Below, piece after piece: positions 37,866-51,500 of a stretch of DNA of 64,000 nucleotides. Under the pieces are notes generated by a model. That model saw nothing but the letters and a program-made list of their open reading frames with translations. It searched no databases and was not told the origin of the DNA. How positions within the stretch are numbered: the first letter of the stretch is position 1; each line of letters begins with the position of its first letter. The stretch comes from Tetrahymena thermophila SB210 (taxonomy: Eukaryota; Ciliophora; Oligohymenophorea; Hymenostomatida; Tetrahymenidae): the NCBI RefSeq assembly GCF_000189635.1, contig NW_002476365.1:434001-498000 (forward strand), written 5' to 3'. A program made the position numbers and the translations under genes.

Positions 37866-40800
37866 TCAAATATTTTATAATATCAATTATAATTTGATTA
37901 GGTCGTATAATTTTTAGTAAATTCCTTTAAGATCTTGTTTAGTGGCAAGTTTGATACCAACATATCTCAACAATATTGCAAAAAAAATATCAGTAGCTAA
38001 TACTCCAATTAATAAAGTACCTAAAAATTTAAGCGAAATCTCATTAGTCGAACTTGGATCTTAGCCACTAACGATAGCGAAGAAAGCATAGTAATAAAAC
38101 AGAACAAGCAAAAATATAATGAATTTCAATATTTTCTAAATTATACCTTTTCTACTATACCCAAATTCTATAATTTTTGTTATTATAGTAACTACAATAA
38201 TATTAGCTATCTATATGAAAGCAACTTAAACTGCTGTATAATTTTGATTAAAAATTATATTTGAAACATATATGTGTAATATTCTCACATATTACACTAA
38301 AAACCTACTAAATCTGCTTAATTATTCGTCATATATAAGAAATACGCTAAAAATGTCATGAAAATATAAAATTCCTTTCAAAATATTTATGGATTCTAGT
38401 TTTTTTTATTTAGAGTCTTTGCTTTATTAGTTCTCTATCAAATTTTTTTCGCTGTTTAGACATACTTGTAAAGGTGTAGCAGGATTTATATCTCTTTTCG
38501 TAAACTCAATATCTTTATGCTATTCTCTATCCTGTTAAAATAAAATAAGTTAAATTTAATTAAAATAAATAAATATTTACTTCATTTGTATTTTTTTAAT
38601 TATTTTGGCCTAATAACTTTTAAGGAATAAAAGGAGAAGACTAAGTTATAAGAATCTCTGTGTTTTATTAATCATTTATTTTATGGTGCATATCAACCTA
38701 TTAGATTTAACTTTACACTAAATTAATTGAGTGACTTGACTTGTTCTCTATATCATTTTAAACATTACTAGGCTTAGAAAATTTTTCTTGTTCCATATCT
38801 TCTTTCTTAAGAATTTTTTGTTACTCTATTTGAATTTAATTTTCTTTGCTTTTTAATTCTATTTTTTCTTTATTTAATTTTAAGTCTTCATCAAATACCT
38901 TAGTTACTAAATAAGGCGATTTTAATAAAGATTTTTTATCTAAGAAGGCTCCATAAATAAAAAGTATTATAAACAAGAGTGTCAAAGCACCAATTTCCCA
39001 AAATGATATGTACTTATAAAAGTTATCAAAATTAGAAATATTATCAACACCTTATCCTGAAAATATTGTTTTGATATTTGTATTATTAGTAAAAATATTC
39101 TCAATACTATTAAAAACTGTAACGGGATTTAAATTATCACATACACAATCATAACTGTTTAACTATATATTATAAACAGTTTTGCATCCATCAGTAGTCC
39201 ACTAATTGTTATTTCTATTTATACAGTTCAAAGTTTCATTTTTAATTGGCTTAAATGTAAAGGAAACTTATTTAGGTGGAACCAAATTTTTTTGATTTTC
39301 TATAGTCTATATTTATGGGTCAACTACACTATAATTTTTAATAGTATAGCTTGTTTGATTTTTTTGTATTTCTTTTAAAAAATCTTAAAATGGTTATTCA
39401 TTCATGTATAAATTTTTATTGTATTATTTGTATGAAACTTGATAAACTTAATTAAGCTTTTCTTAAAATGGTGGTAATTATTATATATTTGATTGCCAAG
39501 TACTATCATATAAACTCTAATCTAAATATATAGGTAAGTTTTTACTAGTAACTAATTAGCTTACAACTAAAATATTGGATCCGTTAAATTGTTTCTAATT
39601 TTCATTAGGTAAGGCATCTAAATTTAATAAGTTACCTATTTGCTGTGAAAGTTAAACAATAGTTGCTTAAATAGTACTATTATCTGATACCAAAGACGTG
39701 CTTTAATCCAATATATTGAAAGCGTTATAAATCTGTTAATTGTACAAATCTTTCAAGTACTGAATTTAGCTATCCTGAGATAACTAACTTTAAATGACTT
39801 TTAATAATTGCTGAATGTAGTTTAATATATCGTCAAAGGTTATTTATGTACTTTTATTTATGCTACCTTAGGTCATTTTTGATATTTATTATGTAGCAAG
39901 TGTTGAAAAAGTTGATTATTAATATTCGTTAGTTGTTAAGTTCATTAGTTAAGAATAGATATATCCTATTTACTATTATATTGCTGGATAAAAGTTTGGT
40001 CTTGAAATAATATCTTCGCTAAGAAGAGATAAAGTTAATATTTAAGTAAGCTTTGACTATGTCTGTGAATATTAGATCATATTATTTACAGCTTAAATGT
40101 ATGAATTTTGGTCAAAAGCGCTTTGACTCACTTATATTAATTAGGTAACATTATATATTGCTCCTAAAGAATCTATAGCTTGTACTAATATCAGTATATC
40201 TCCTGGAGGCAAGAAAGTTTCTACCTACGACAAATAAGTTAAATCTGTAATTTATTTTCTTTATACCAGCAAGGGATTTTTTACTTCTAATTTATATAAA
40301 TCCTAAGAAGTATAATAAAAGAATTTGTATGAAATAGGCATATTATTACTCTAGCAAGATGATAAAACCAACGAAAATATAGTTTAAATTGAATTTCCTT
40401 TGATTGGAACACTTCCAAACTAACAGTTATATGGAGGGAAATTTAGTTTAAATTAATATATGCTTTAACTAGGTATAGAATATTTAGGATTATAAACAGA
40501 AAATCTCAGCACTATTTAATGATTTGTAGGCACAAATTAAGAAAAATAATTCCAAATTTAGAATCTGACTTTACCATACTCAAACTCCATAGAGGCAACT
40601 ACTTGATTTTAGTAAATGATAGCTCCACCAAAAAATAGCAAATTTACATCTTAATTAGAATCATATTAAATAGTAGCTTCTATTACGTCATTCAAATTTA
40701 TACTGTTTCTTATTAAAATATCATCTTTAAAGTTAATTAAAGACTAAGGGATTGAGTTATCAATAAAAGAAATCACAACTTAACTGCTTGAAGTTCTTGT

Positions 40801-43800
40801 ATCTTTATTTCCAACTAAAGTAAACTAAATATTAGTATATTCTTTAAAAGTTAAGGGATCAAATTTTAATACCATACTATTTTGAGGGATAGGGATAATA
40901 TTTTATTCGATATCTTTACATGCAGCTTAAGTTTAAAGATCTATACATGACCACGTGTATTAAATTTATTAGTCTTAAGTAATACTTTAATTTAAATCTA
41001 AATCCCTTATGTCAGATGTAAGAATGAGCTAATCGCTGTAGTTTTAGATTCTATTCCCACCTTATATTTACACTATCAGAGGACAATTGCTTATTATTAT
41101 ATAATAACTAGATGTTCCTTAAATTCCACTATCTGTTTAAAATGTTAGCTTTTTTAATTTTTGATTTTAAACAAAAAATAAATTATTTTTGAAAGTTATT
41201 TAATAATTTACCTAAAAATTATATTAAGTGTTAACTTGCAAACTGTATGGCTATAGTACTTACTAAAATGATCTATTGTTTGATAGACTCAAATTATTAT
41301 TTAATCCTAAGATACTTTCTTAAATATTAACATTTATTGATTACTGAGTATCTATTAACTAAACTCTGTTTTAATTGCACATAACTATAAAAGCATCAAA
41401 ATAGATTGTTATTAAATCTTTTCTATTTTTAAATGATTAATTTAATAAAAAAATAAAATTTGACAATTATTTTTTTAAATTTAATAAATTTACAAGTAAT
41501 AAGGTCCTTCAACTAATTATCTACCAGCAATATTTATCTAAGTTTAGCCTAAAACTTAAATACTTATTGATTTTGAAGAGCTTGTCTTAATTTTATATTA
41601 ATAAGCTAGTGTAAAAGAAATTTAAACTTCTTATATAAAATATTCAAGAGGCACAAAAATTGTTGGTGTTTGATTAGTATTAACTGAATTTAATATTTAT
41701 TGTAAATTGTCACTCAGAGCTTGTATATTAGGTACCACAGAATCTAAAGTCCAATAAAAATTGCTAACTCCTTTATTTACAGTGTTTAGAAATTGTTTTA
41801 TAACAATTTTTAAATTATCACATTAATTAATAATTGGCTGGTAATCTAAAACCACATCAGGCTATGGTAAATTACTTTAAGTTACAGTATTTCCATTATA
41901 ATTTATTATTAAAGCTTAATATTCAGTTACCATAATGACATTGTTAAAATTTACTGTGTCTCCACTGAATATTGTTGCATCATAATCTAATTTATTAAAA
42001 ATTATTAATTGATTGCTAAAAAATATGTTTTATTAAATTTACCTAAAATTACATTTATAGCATTTAGTTGAATAAGACACAAAGATGATTAAGCTAACTT
42101 TTGATAGGTAGAGCTATCAAAAATATATTTACATAGTAAGTTACTATTTTCTGGGCCTTAATATCCGTATGTGCTAATCGCATATGGGAAAGAAATGACT
42201 AATTTATCGAAAATATCTGTTAGTGTAATTTAAACTTATGCATTTGCTGTTTAGCAGTTGTCATTAAAATTTAGATACGCTTACTTGCAGAAAAAGCAAG
42301 CCTTAGTTTAGAAGTCTCTTGTTTAACAGTTATCATATTGATTGTAAGGTAAAGCTAGATATAAAATATTACCCGAATATTGAAATAGCTCATATGATTT
42401 CATCGATAAACGTATCTGTTGTATCGCAGGATTGCTTCTTGGTATTAATTCATAATCAATAAATTGAGATGACTATAAAAAGCTGGTTTGTATGCCAGTC
42501 AAGCCATAAATATTTTTATACCTTAGAGATGTAATATCTGACATTATACCATTTAATGTGTAGTTTGATATGTGAGTTTTTTAGTAATGTTTTAATGTTG
42601 GATCTATGTAAATTCCTGGGTTTTATGTTATTTATGAATTATGGTAAAGAGAAGGCATGTCAGAAGGACAAATTAAGTAAGTAATTTAAATTTATTGAAT
42701 TTATGATGCTGTCACTAATATTAACTTGTTAGTTAAATCTGTTTATATACTCAAACTTAAACTTGTTTGAGTTTATCCAGCATTGTTACCAAATTATATT
42801 CCAGAAATAAAAGTTAGTATCTGATATTATCCGTAAGTTTAAAAATCGTAATTTCCTAAACTATATTGCTAACTAAGAGTGTTAGAGTCAGAAATTATAA
42901 AATTAAGAACACCAGAATTGTATTATGTAGTATTTGGAATGACAATAACCTACAAATGAAAATCTGTGTTAAAGAAACCCCCATTTTTATTGAAGGATCC
43001 TTAAAGCTAAACAGAATAGCTAGTAGTAGTAATTTGAGAGTTAGCTACTGTTACAGCTTTGATATCAGATAAATCAGATGCTACTTTGGTAATAGATAAT
43101 ATGAGAAAAGGAGTTTATGTAAAACCATTATTAAAGCCTTTACTTACTGCCCAATAATTAGAAACAATTGTGTCATAATAATCATCTACAATAAAAGATA
43201 ATACTGAATTTGTGTTTTCTATTAGTTAAAAAAATGTATTTTTTCTTTTTTAAATTAAAAAGTGAAAAATATAAATCAAAATATCAAAAAACCAAATAAA
43301 TCAAATTTAATTTTCTAAATTTAATTAAATTTCTTTTGAGATGTTTAAAGTTTAATATTATTTACTTTAACAGTTTATACTCATAAAATCTTCATATCCT
43401 ATTTTGCATAGACAATTTATAGTAGAGTCTCTGTCACTTGAACTACATAAATTACATGTACTAGGAGTGCTAGGATCACATGAGCTGCACTTATATGAGC
43501 ATTTCGGTATGCAAGACCTAATTTCTTGCACTTGGTTGTGTGTATTTAAATTGCATTAAATTAAACAAGCATTATTTAATAGAAAATAATTTGCTTGACA
43601 GAGAAGGCAGACGAAAGTGTTTCTGACATAAATAGCAACTTCACAATTATTTATAATACTTGAAGCTATAGATGGAGTGTAAATTATTGAGCTACTCAAA
43701 TTTATCGAATATTGCGATATTCTATAAAAACTACCACTAGGTATTTTTGATAATGTATCACCAAAGTTAATTAATAAATCTTAGGTTTGTGTTCCAAGAT

Positions 43801-45040
43801 TAAAATTTAATGGCCCTGAATTTTAATTCTGATTTAATTACAAAGTGTTGCTATCATATATAAGTACTTAAAGACTTTATCTTGAGAAATTATAATAAGA
43901 AACAAGAATAAAGTAATATTGTTATACATTCAAAGTGAATTATGTCAAATCTGTTATTTATTACTAATTACTCCATTAAATTTTTATCTAGTATTAATTG
44001 CTGCTTACATAGTAGTAGAACACACTTAGGAATTACTAATTTCCTAAATAAAATGTCATAAGAGGAGATTAGCTGTTACTAATCGGATCTACAGATTATA
44101 GATAAAACCAGAAGGATATTGTCATAAACAGAGCAGGATTATTGAGTTAGTAATAAGAGAAGTATTTCTACATAGAGATTGATGTGTACAAGTAGTTTCC
44201 TCCATAAAAGGTTGCATATCCAGTACCATAAGATGTTATAGGTGATTAATTAAAATAGAAACAATTCTAAGAATAAAATGATTCATCGGGTATACAATTT
44301 TTAGTATCTAATTAATCTTTAACAAAATATTTAAATAAAGTAAAAAACTCTTGCGCTTATTCTGAAAGCATTAAACTGAATTAAGATAATTCATAATTAG
44401 TGGTAAAATCAATAAATAAATTTCTAACGCTAAAGACTTTATAAACAGATCCTTAATAAAATTCGCTGCTTAAATTTAGCTGAAAACTTGAAAGAAACAA
44501 AGTGTAGAGACTCAAATCTGTAATAGTAATTTAAGAAGCTTAAGTAAATGTGTTAGAAATATTATTATCTATACTATTCCTAAACACAAAAGATATTTAG
44601 TAGCTTATTGAAGTGATCTGATTAAATGAAATTGCAATTTCATGTACTCCACTATTAAAAAAGTTTGGATATGAAAATGATTAATCTGACAAACTAGAAG
44701 AAGCAGACTCTTCAATTTATAGCTGAATGGGTGATTAAGTAAAGTCAAATTATACATTCATAAAGTAAGTTGTTGGATCACTGTTCAAAGCTATATACAT
44801 CAAACTAGATTTTACTCCACTTATAGTTTGTTTAGAATCGAATTTAGCTGTAATTGTGAAGCTCTACTAAGGTAATGAAGTATCAAGAAGATTAGATATA
44901 GGTATTTTATGATAATTGTCTGAATAATCTTGTGTTGCATAAACACTAGTATACTAATGATCAGCTAAGAATCTTACATCTAGTTAAGAGGTAACTTTTA
45001 CTAACAGCAAAGTAATTTATATAAAAAGATAAATACTCAT
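37866..45040 (-). CDS. Polycystin-1/REJ-like receptor: LamG-like, Cys-rich, REJ-like, GPS-like, C-terminal TM bundle (paralogue A)
   Basis: There are six exons in transcription order: 45040-43366, 43218-42043, 41986-41494, 41422-41212, 41148-38581 and 38531-37866. All phases agree, giving 2262 residues. The protein starts with a signal-like hydrophobic segment. A beta-sandwich, LamG-like region follows in exon 1, then a furin-like Cys-rich segment (CSYKCSSC, TPSTCNLC; about 470-560). Next is a long REJ-like region (about 950-1800). A GPS-like motif lies near 1820-1860 (WTTDGCKTV...CVCDNLNP), with one membrane span at about 1895-1920. The last exon encodes about four further membrane spans resembling the first part of the polycystin-1 membrane region. 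The HL-T/S cleavage tripeptide of canonical GPS sites is replaced by DNLNP, so autoproteolysis is doubtful. No PLAT domain was noticed. It is probably a surface receptor. Domain names are inferred from motifs, not searches. Confidence 0.88.
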
Positions 45041-45545
45041 ATTAATTAATTAGTTTTTTGTATTTTTAATTGTATTTTTTAATGTTTTGACTTATAAATT
45101 ATTTACTATTTTACACTTTTTAACTCAACTTTATTCAATAGATTGTTTCTATATAGATAATTAAAGATAAACATCAAAAAAGATTTCAGATTTAGACTAA
45201 AGATTAATTTTTTAAATCTTTCATATAATTTACGTTTTAAAATAAATACTTACATTATTTACCTGATTTTTAAGAAAAACAAATTTTAATTACCTAATTT
45301 TAAATAATCATATTTTCTTTAACAAAAATCGAAACAGTGATTATAGATAATATAAATTTATTTTATAAAAATATAATTTAAATTAAATAATAATTATAGA
45401 TAAAAACGAGGGTAAATAGCTGAAGAATACTTAATGCATTTAAATTTAATTTAACTAATTGTAATTTATTTTTATTATTTTTCTCTTTATTAAAAAACTT
45501 AAAAAGAAAAGTTCTAATACTGATATATAAATTATAATTGACTTT
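45041..45545. other. Spacer between the two REJ-like paralogues
   Basis: About 500 bases of AT-rich DNA that must hold the promoter of paralogue A and the 3' end of paralogue B. No motif is recognised. Confidence 0.6.
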
Positions 45546-48500
45546 TCATAAATTTTCTAAGATTAACTGCAGTTTGATAATATCATATATTTTAAGATAG
45601 AAGCCTTTCATGTCTTTCTAGTTTAATAATTTAATTCCTATAAATCTACAAAAAATGGCTACTAAAACATCTGTAAAAAGTGTGGTTATTGCTAATACTA
45701 GTAAAAATTATAGTGAGACGATATTAGTATCGCTCGGTTGTTTACTACCTACAATAGAAACGAAAGCGTAGTAATAAAAACCTACAATTGAATAAATAAA
45801 CAGTTTAATAATCATTTTTATATATCCTCTTTTAGTAAACCCATACTCAATCAACTTAGATATTATACTTATTAAAATTAGATTAAAAATCTAAATAAAA
45901 ATTACTTAAAAAAATGTGTATGAATAGCTAAAAATTATTTATGAATCAAAGGTATGCAAAATTTTTGCGAATTAGATAAAAAATCTTGTTGGCCTACTTA
46001 ATTCTTCGTCATATACTATAAAAATGCTGAAGAGATCGTGAAAATACAAAGCGCTTGAAAGTAAATCCATGTTAAGAAGCTTTTTCTTTTTCTCTTATTT
46101 TTTAATTTCAATATAAACCTGATCATTTTAAATACTTATAATGCTATCTTGCTTCTTGAGAGAGTTCTTAACAAATCTTCTTTCAGTGTACTCTTCATTT
46201 TATTCTGTTATGATCTGCTAAATAAAATTTTAAAATATTAAGACTTTTATTAAAATATTTTTCTATATTACTTCTTTTATTTGCTTATTGGCTCCTTATG
46301 TAATTAATCTATCTGACTAAGGAATCAAAGCTTCTGTTTTTAATTCTGAATGAAATTCGTTATATAAAACTGATTATCTCTTTGATTCCATAATAACTTC
46401 ACTTGAAAGCTATTTCTTTTAGTTAAAATCATATGAATCTCTTATTGAGTGTTATGAAATTTATTTAAAAGTTGAGCCTTATAAATTCTCATTCTATGTA
46501 ATTTTATTTTTAGCGTCTAATTCATTTTAATTTTTTTCTTCTTCTTCTTGGTTAATGTTCAATTATGTGTTATTTTTTTATTATGTTTCAACAAATTCGC
46601 TTTCTAAGTTATATTCAGGAATTGATTTTTAGTTCTTCAGCTATTAAATGAAGCTACCTTTACTTTATGACTTGAATCTTAAAAATTTTTAATTCGTTTT
46701 TAATGATTAAAATGAAAATGTTTATTGTTAAATTTTCTCATTTATTTTATTTTCGCTATGAAATTCAATGTTTTCAATTTTCATTGATTCTTCTTAATCA
46801 TTTGGCTATTATAGCTAAATACTCGTTTATTTTTCTTAATTTTATTATTTATCATACTATATTTATTAGCTATCTGAATCTAAAATTAAGCTATTTTTTT
46901 ATTAAAAAATATCAAGAGGCTTAATAACTGGCTATTATTCTAAAAATGGGCTATTGTTGAACTATTCCTGTTTAATAATATCATTAGATGGGTTTTATTT
47001 TTGAGTATTATTCATCAATAAATTTTCTTCATCAAACTTTTGTAGATTTTATTCTTGAATTTAGTTATTAGTTTTGATTGAATCTTAATTTTCTTTCTAA
47101 TTCTATTTTAATTAGATTTCTTTTTGAGGTGTTTATTCATTATCTTAAATTGATTTATTTTCACAACAAATTTTTTATTGGCTATTTTTTTCATTTAAAT
47201 TAAAGTCATCTTAATCAAGTTCATGCTTCTTTTATGTTTAAAATTAATTTGATTCTAACAACTAAACTGTTGGTATAATCGTTTTAGATAATTTATCTAT
47301 AGACCTACCATATAAAATTAAGCCAACAAATAAGAAAGTTATAAAAGCCAAAACCCAGACAGAAAGGTATTGATAAAAGTTATTTAATTTTTCAATATTC
47401 TTTACTCCTTCTTCTGAAAATATAGTTTCTATATTTTTATTTTCTGTAAATATAGAAGCTATATCATTAGCTACTGATACTGGATTTAGATTATCACAGA
47501 TGCAGTCATAATTTTTTGTTTTATTATCGAACACAGTTTTGCATCCATTTGTCGTCCACTCCGTATTGTTTCTATTTATACAAGTTAATGTTTCATTATT
47601 TATTGGTGAAAAGGTAAATTTAACAGAATCAGGCAGCTAAATGTTTTATTATTAATTTTCGATTGTTTTTATTTAAGGATTAATCACAGTGTAATTATTT
47701 ATTGTATAGTTTTTTTAGGTGCTCTAAACACTTTTTACAAAATTTTAAAATGGTTCTTCATTAATATATACATTCTTTTTATATTATTTATATGAAACCT
47801 GATAAACCTAGTTAAGCTTTTCTTAAAATTAAGGTCCTTTATTAAGATTAGATTACCATGAACTTTATGATATGCTCTAATCTAAATAAAAAGGTAAATT
47901 TCTGCTTGTTATTTGCTGACTTATAACAAGCAAAGTTTATCCAACATATTATTTAGGATTTTCATTAGGCAAAGCATCTAGATTTAGTAAATCACCAATT
48001 TATTATGACAGCTAAATTATAGCTTATTCTAATTAGTTATCATTTTTTATCAAATTAGTATTTTAATCTAGCAAATTAAATGTATTATAAATTTATTAAT
48101 TGTAAAAATCTTATAAGTATTGTATTTTTTTATTTTACTACAAATAAGACTAAACATTAATCAAAATTTATTGAATATAGTCAATAGTACCTTAAAGTGA
48201 AGCTTAGTTTCCTTCACTTAAGTTATTTTATGTAATTTTAGTTAATTGTTATGTAGCTAGTGTTTAAAATGTAGATGATTAATATTCATTTATTGATAAC
48301 TAAATCAATAATCCATAAATTTAGAAAATTTATTATTAAATTGCTTATTAATATGCTTGTCTTGTAAGTATATCTTCACTAAGTAGAGAGAGAGTTAAAA
48401 TTTAACTTAGCTTTGTCATACTTTAAGAAGACGAAATCATCGTATTAACTGCTTAAATATATGTATCTTAATCAAAATTAGACTATTCTACAATAACTAT

Positions 48501-51500
48501 TTATGTAGCATTAAAAAGAGCTCCTAGTGAATCGATTGCTTGAACTAGTATGAATATATTTCCTGGAGGTAGGTATGTATTTGCTACAGCATTGTATGTT
48601 AAATCAGTTATTTATTTTCTTTATATTAGCTCAGGACTTTTTATTTCTAATTAGTACATATCTTCAGAATTATAGTAAAAAAATTAATATGATATAGGCA
48701 TATTGTTAGTTTAACAACCAGAAAAAGCCAATGTAAAAATAGTTTGTAGAGAGCTTCCTGTTGTTGGGTTAATTGAAAGATTACAATTTAGAGGAGGAAA
48801 ATTCAATTTAAATAAATAGATAGATTAGCTTGGAGTGTAATACTATGGATTATACACTGAAAATCTCAAAACAACATCATTAATAGAAGGAATAAAGCCT
48901 GAAAAATAGTTCCAAAGCTAAAATCTCACCTTTCCATATTCAAATTGCATCGATGCAACCACTAATTTTTAATATATTATGGCTCCACCAAAGAATAGTA
49001 AGTTAACATCTTATGTAGAATCGTACTGTATAGTAGCTTCTATAACATCATTCCAATTTATAGTATCTTTTATCAATAATTCATCTTTAAAACTAACGCT
49101 TGACTGAGGAATTGAATTATCAACAAATGAAATTATTATTTAACTGTTAGATTGACGAGTATCTTTAGTTCCAGTTAGAGTAAATTATACATTTGTGTAA
49201 GGAATAAAAGTATATTGATTGAATGTTATATTTTGGCTATTTTAAGGTATTGTAATATCATTTCCACTAATGTCTTTACAAATATTTTAAGTAGAGATAT
49301 CTAAGCATGACCAAGTAAACTAAATATTTTGGTTTTGAGCTATTGCAGGATCTTAATCTAAATCTTTCACATCAGAATTTATTGTTAAGTTGCTTCCATA
49401 ATCTTAAATTCTATTTCCACCCATGATATTAATAACCAAAGGAGTTTTATCTAATATCAATTAATAGCTAGAAGTTCCTGATAGTCCACCACTAGTTTGA
49501 TAGGCAATCTGTTTTTTTTAAAATATGTATTACAAAAAGAATCAAAATAGTTTAAATTTTACTTGGAAGTTATATTATATATTGGCTTTTAAAGAATAAG
49601 GCACAAATATTTATGAGAAGGCTCTATTTTATTACAACTAAATGTTATTATTTAATCCAAGAGTTTATTCTGTAACTGTTATATCAATTGTTTGTTCTCT
49701 GTCTACAATCTGAGACTAGTCTTGAGAACATAGGATTATTTTAACAGAAAAATAAATTTCTATCTAATCTTTTCTATTTTAAAATAGAATATTAAATTTA
49801 ATGTTAAATATTATTAAAATTAAAATTTCTAAATAATATTTTTTTAAATTTTGTACATAATGATAAAATATTAAAAATTTTTCTGTTTGAAATAATAAAT
49901 TTAACTAATTACACATAATAAGGTCCTTAAACAAGTTATTTACCAAGTATGCTAACCTAAGCTTAACCTAAAACTTTAACATTAATTGTTTCAGATGATG
50001 TGGTTCTTATATTATATTAATATTAAAGAGTTAGTTAAAGCTCAACTTATGACACAAAAAATGTTAGTGGCATATATAAAGTAGGAGTCTGTAAATTATT
50101 TGCAGAAGTGATAATTTGTTATATGTTAGTACTTATATCTTGATTTGAAGGATTCACCCAATCTAAGCTCCAAGAAAAGGTTGATATTCCTTTATTTTAT
50201 GTGTTTAAGAACTATATTATGGTAATAATTAAGTCATCACACTAATTAATCACTGGTTGATACTATAATATAACACCGGGTATAGGTAGAGGGTCTTAGT
50301 CTACATTATTTCCACTAATTTGAGTTATTAATGCTTAATAATCACTGGATTTTAAAACTTAATTAAAACTTAAAGTATCACCTTTTTATATTGTTGCATC
50401 ACTACCTAAAATTATTTTTAAAATTGTATATTTTTTTTTTAGAAAAATAATTTTACTTAAATTGACCAAGATTGCTTAAGGCTAGATTAAACATTAAGCT
50501 TATTAACCAAACAAAGTATTTGTTGGATTATCAAATAAAAATTAGCATAATTTATTACTTTAATTAGGACCGGTATAATCTATCGTATCTATGTTAAAAG
50601 GAAAAGATACAGTCAAAGTAAGAAAATTGATTGATAATTTAACATTCAAATTAACACTTGAAGTTTTGCAATCATTACCTAAATCTAATAAAGGAGATTT
50701 ACATAATAAACATTATAAAGTATAATAATTTCTTGTTTAACAATTATCAGATTTATCATAAGGTTAAGCTAAGTATAATATATTGCTCGAATATTAAAAG
50801 ATATATTATATTTACATTGATAAACGAGTTTGCTAAACAGAAGGAATACCCCTTGGTATTAATGCATAGTCAAACATCAATTAATTTTTCAAATGAGTAC
50901 CATATAAGCTTGTTAATCCAGCTAGTGCTTTAATTCTCAATGAAGATGCACTGGCCATAAATTCTGTCAGCGTATTATTAGATATATGAGTCTTTTGATA
51001 ATGCTTGCCTGTTTAATCTAAATAAATTCCAGGATTTTGAGTGAAGAGATAGTTTTGAGAAATAGAAGGTAAACTAGAAGGACATATCAAATAGGTAATT
51101 TGTAAATATAAAACACCATAAGTTGTAATTATATCAAAAGAAGTTTTATCATTACTTAATACAATTATTGATTATAAGTTAAATAGGGTTCCAAAAGCGC
51201 TATTATCTAAAGTAATACTTGATATAAAAAACAAAACTTGATAATCTCCATATTTTTTTTTATCGTAGCTTCCAATATTAATTTTTTGGTTAGATTATGA
51301 CTATCCATTTAAATTATAGCTTAAAATTTCAGAATAGAATTAACCGTTATTAGGAAGTACAGCTACTTAAAGATGAAAATCTGTATCTTAAAATGATCCT
51401 GAAACATAAGTCGATCCTTACAACTAAACTGAATAGCTTGTTTATGTAATTTAATAACTTGATACTGTTACACCCTTGTAATCTGCATTATTAGTAGCAA

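Noticed and set aside
50658..50933. 91-residue plus-strand frame
   Set aside because: It is antisense to exon 2 of REJ-like paralogue B.
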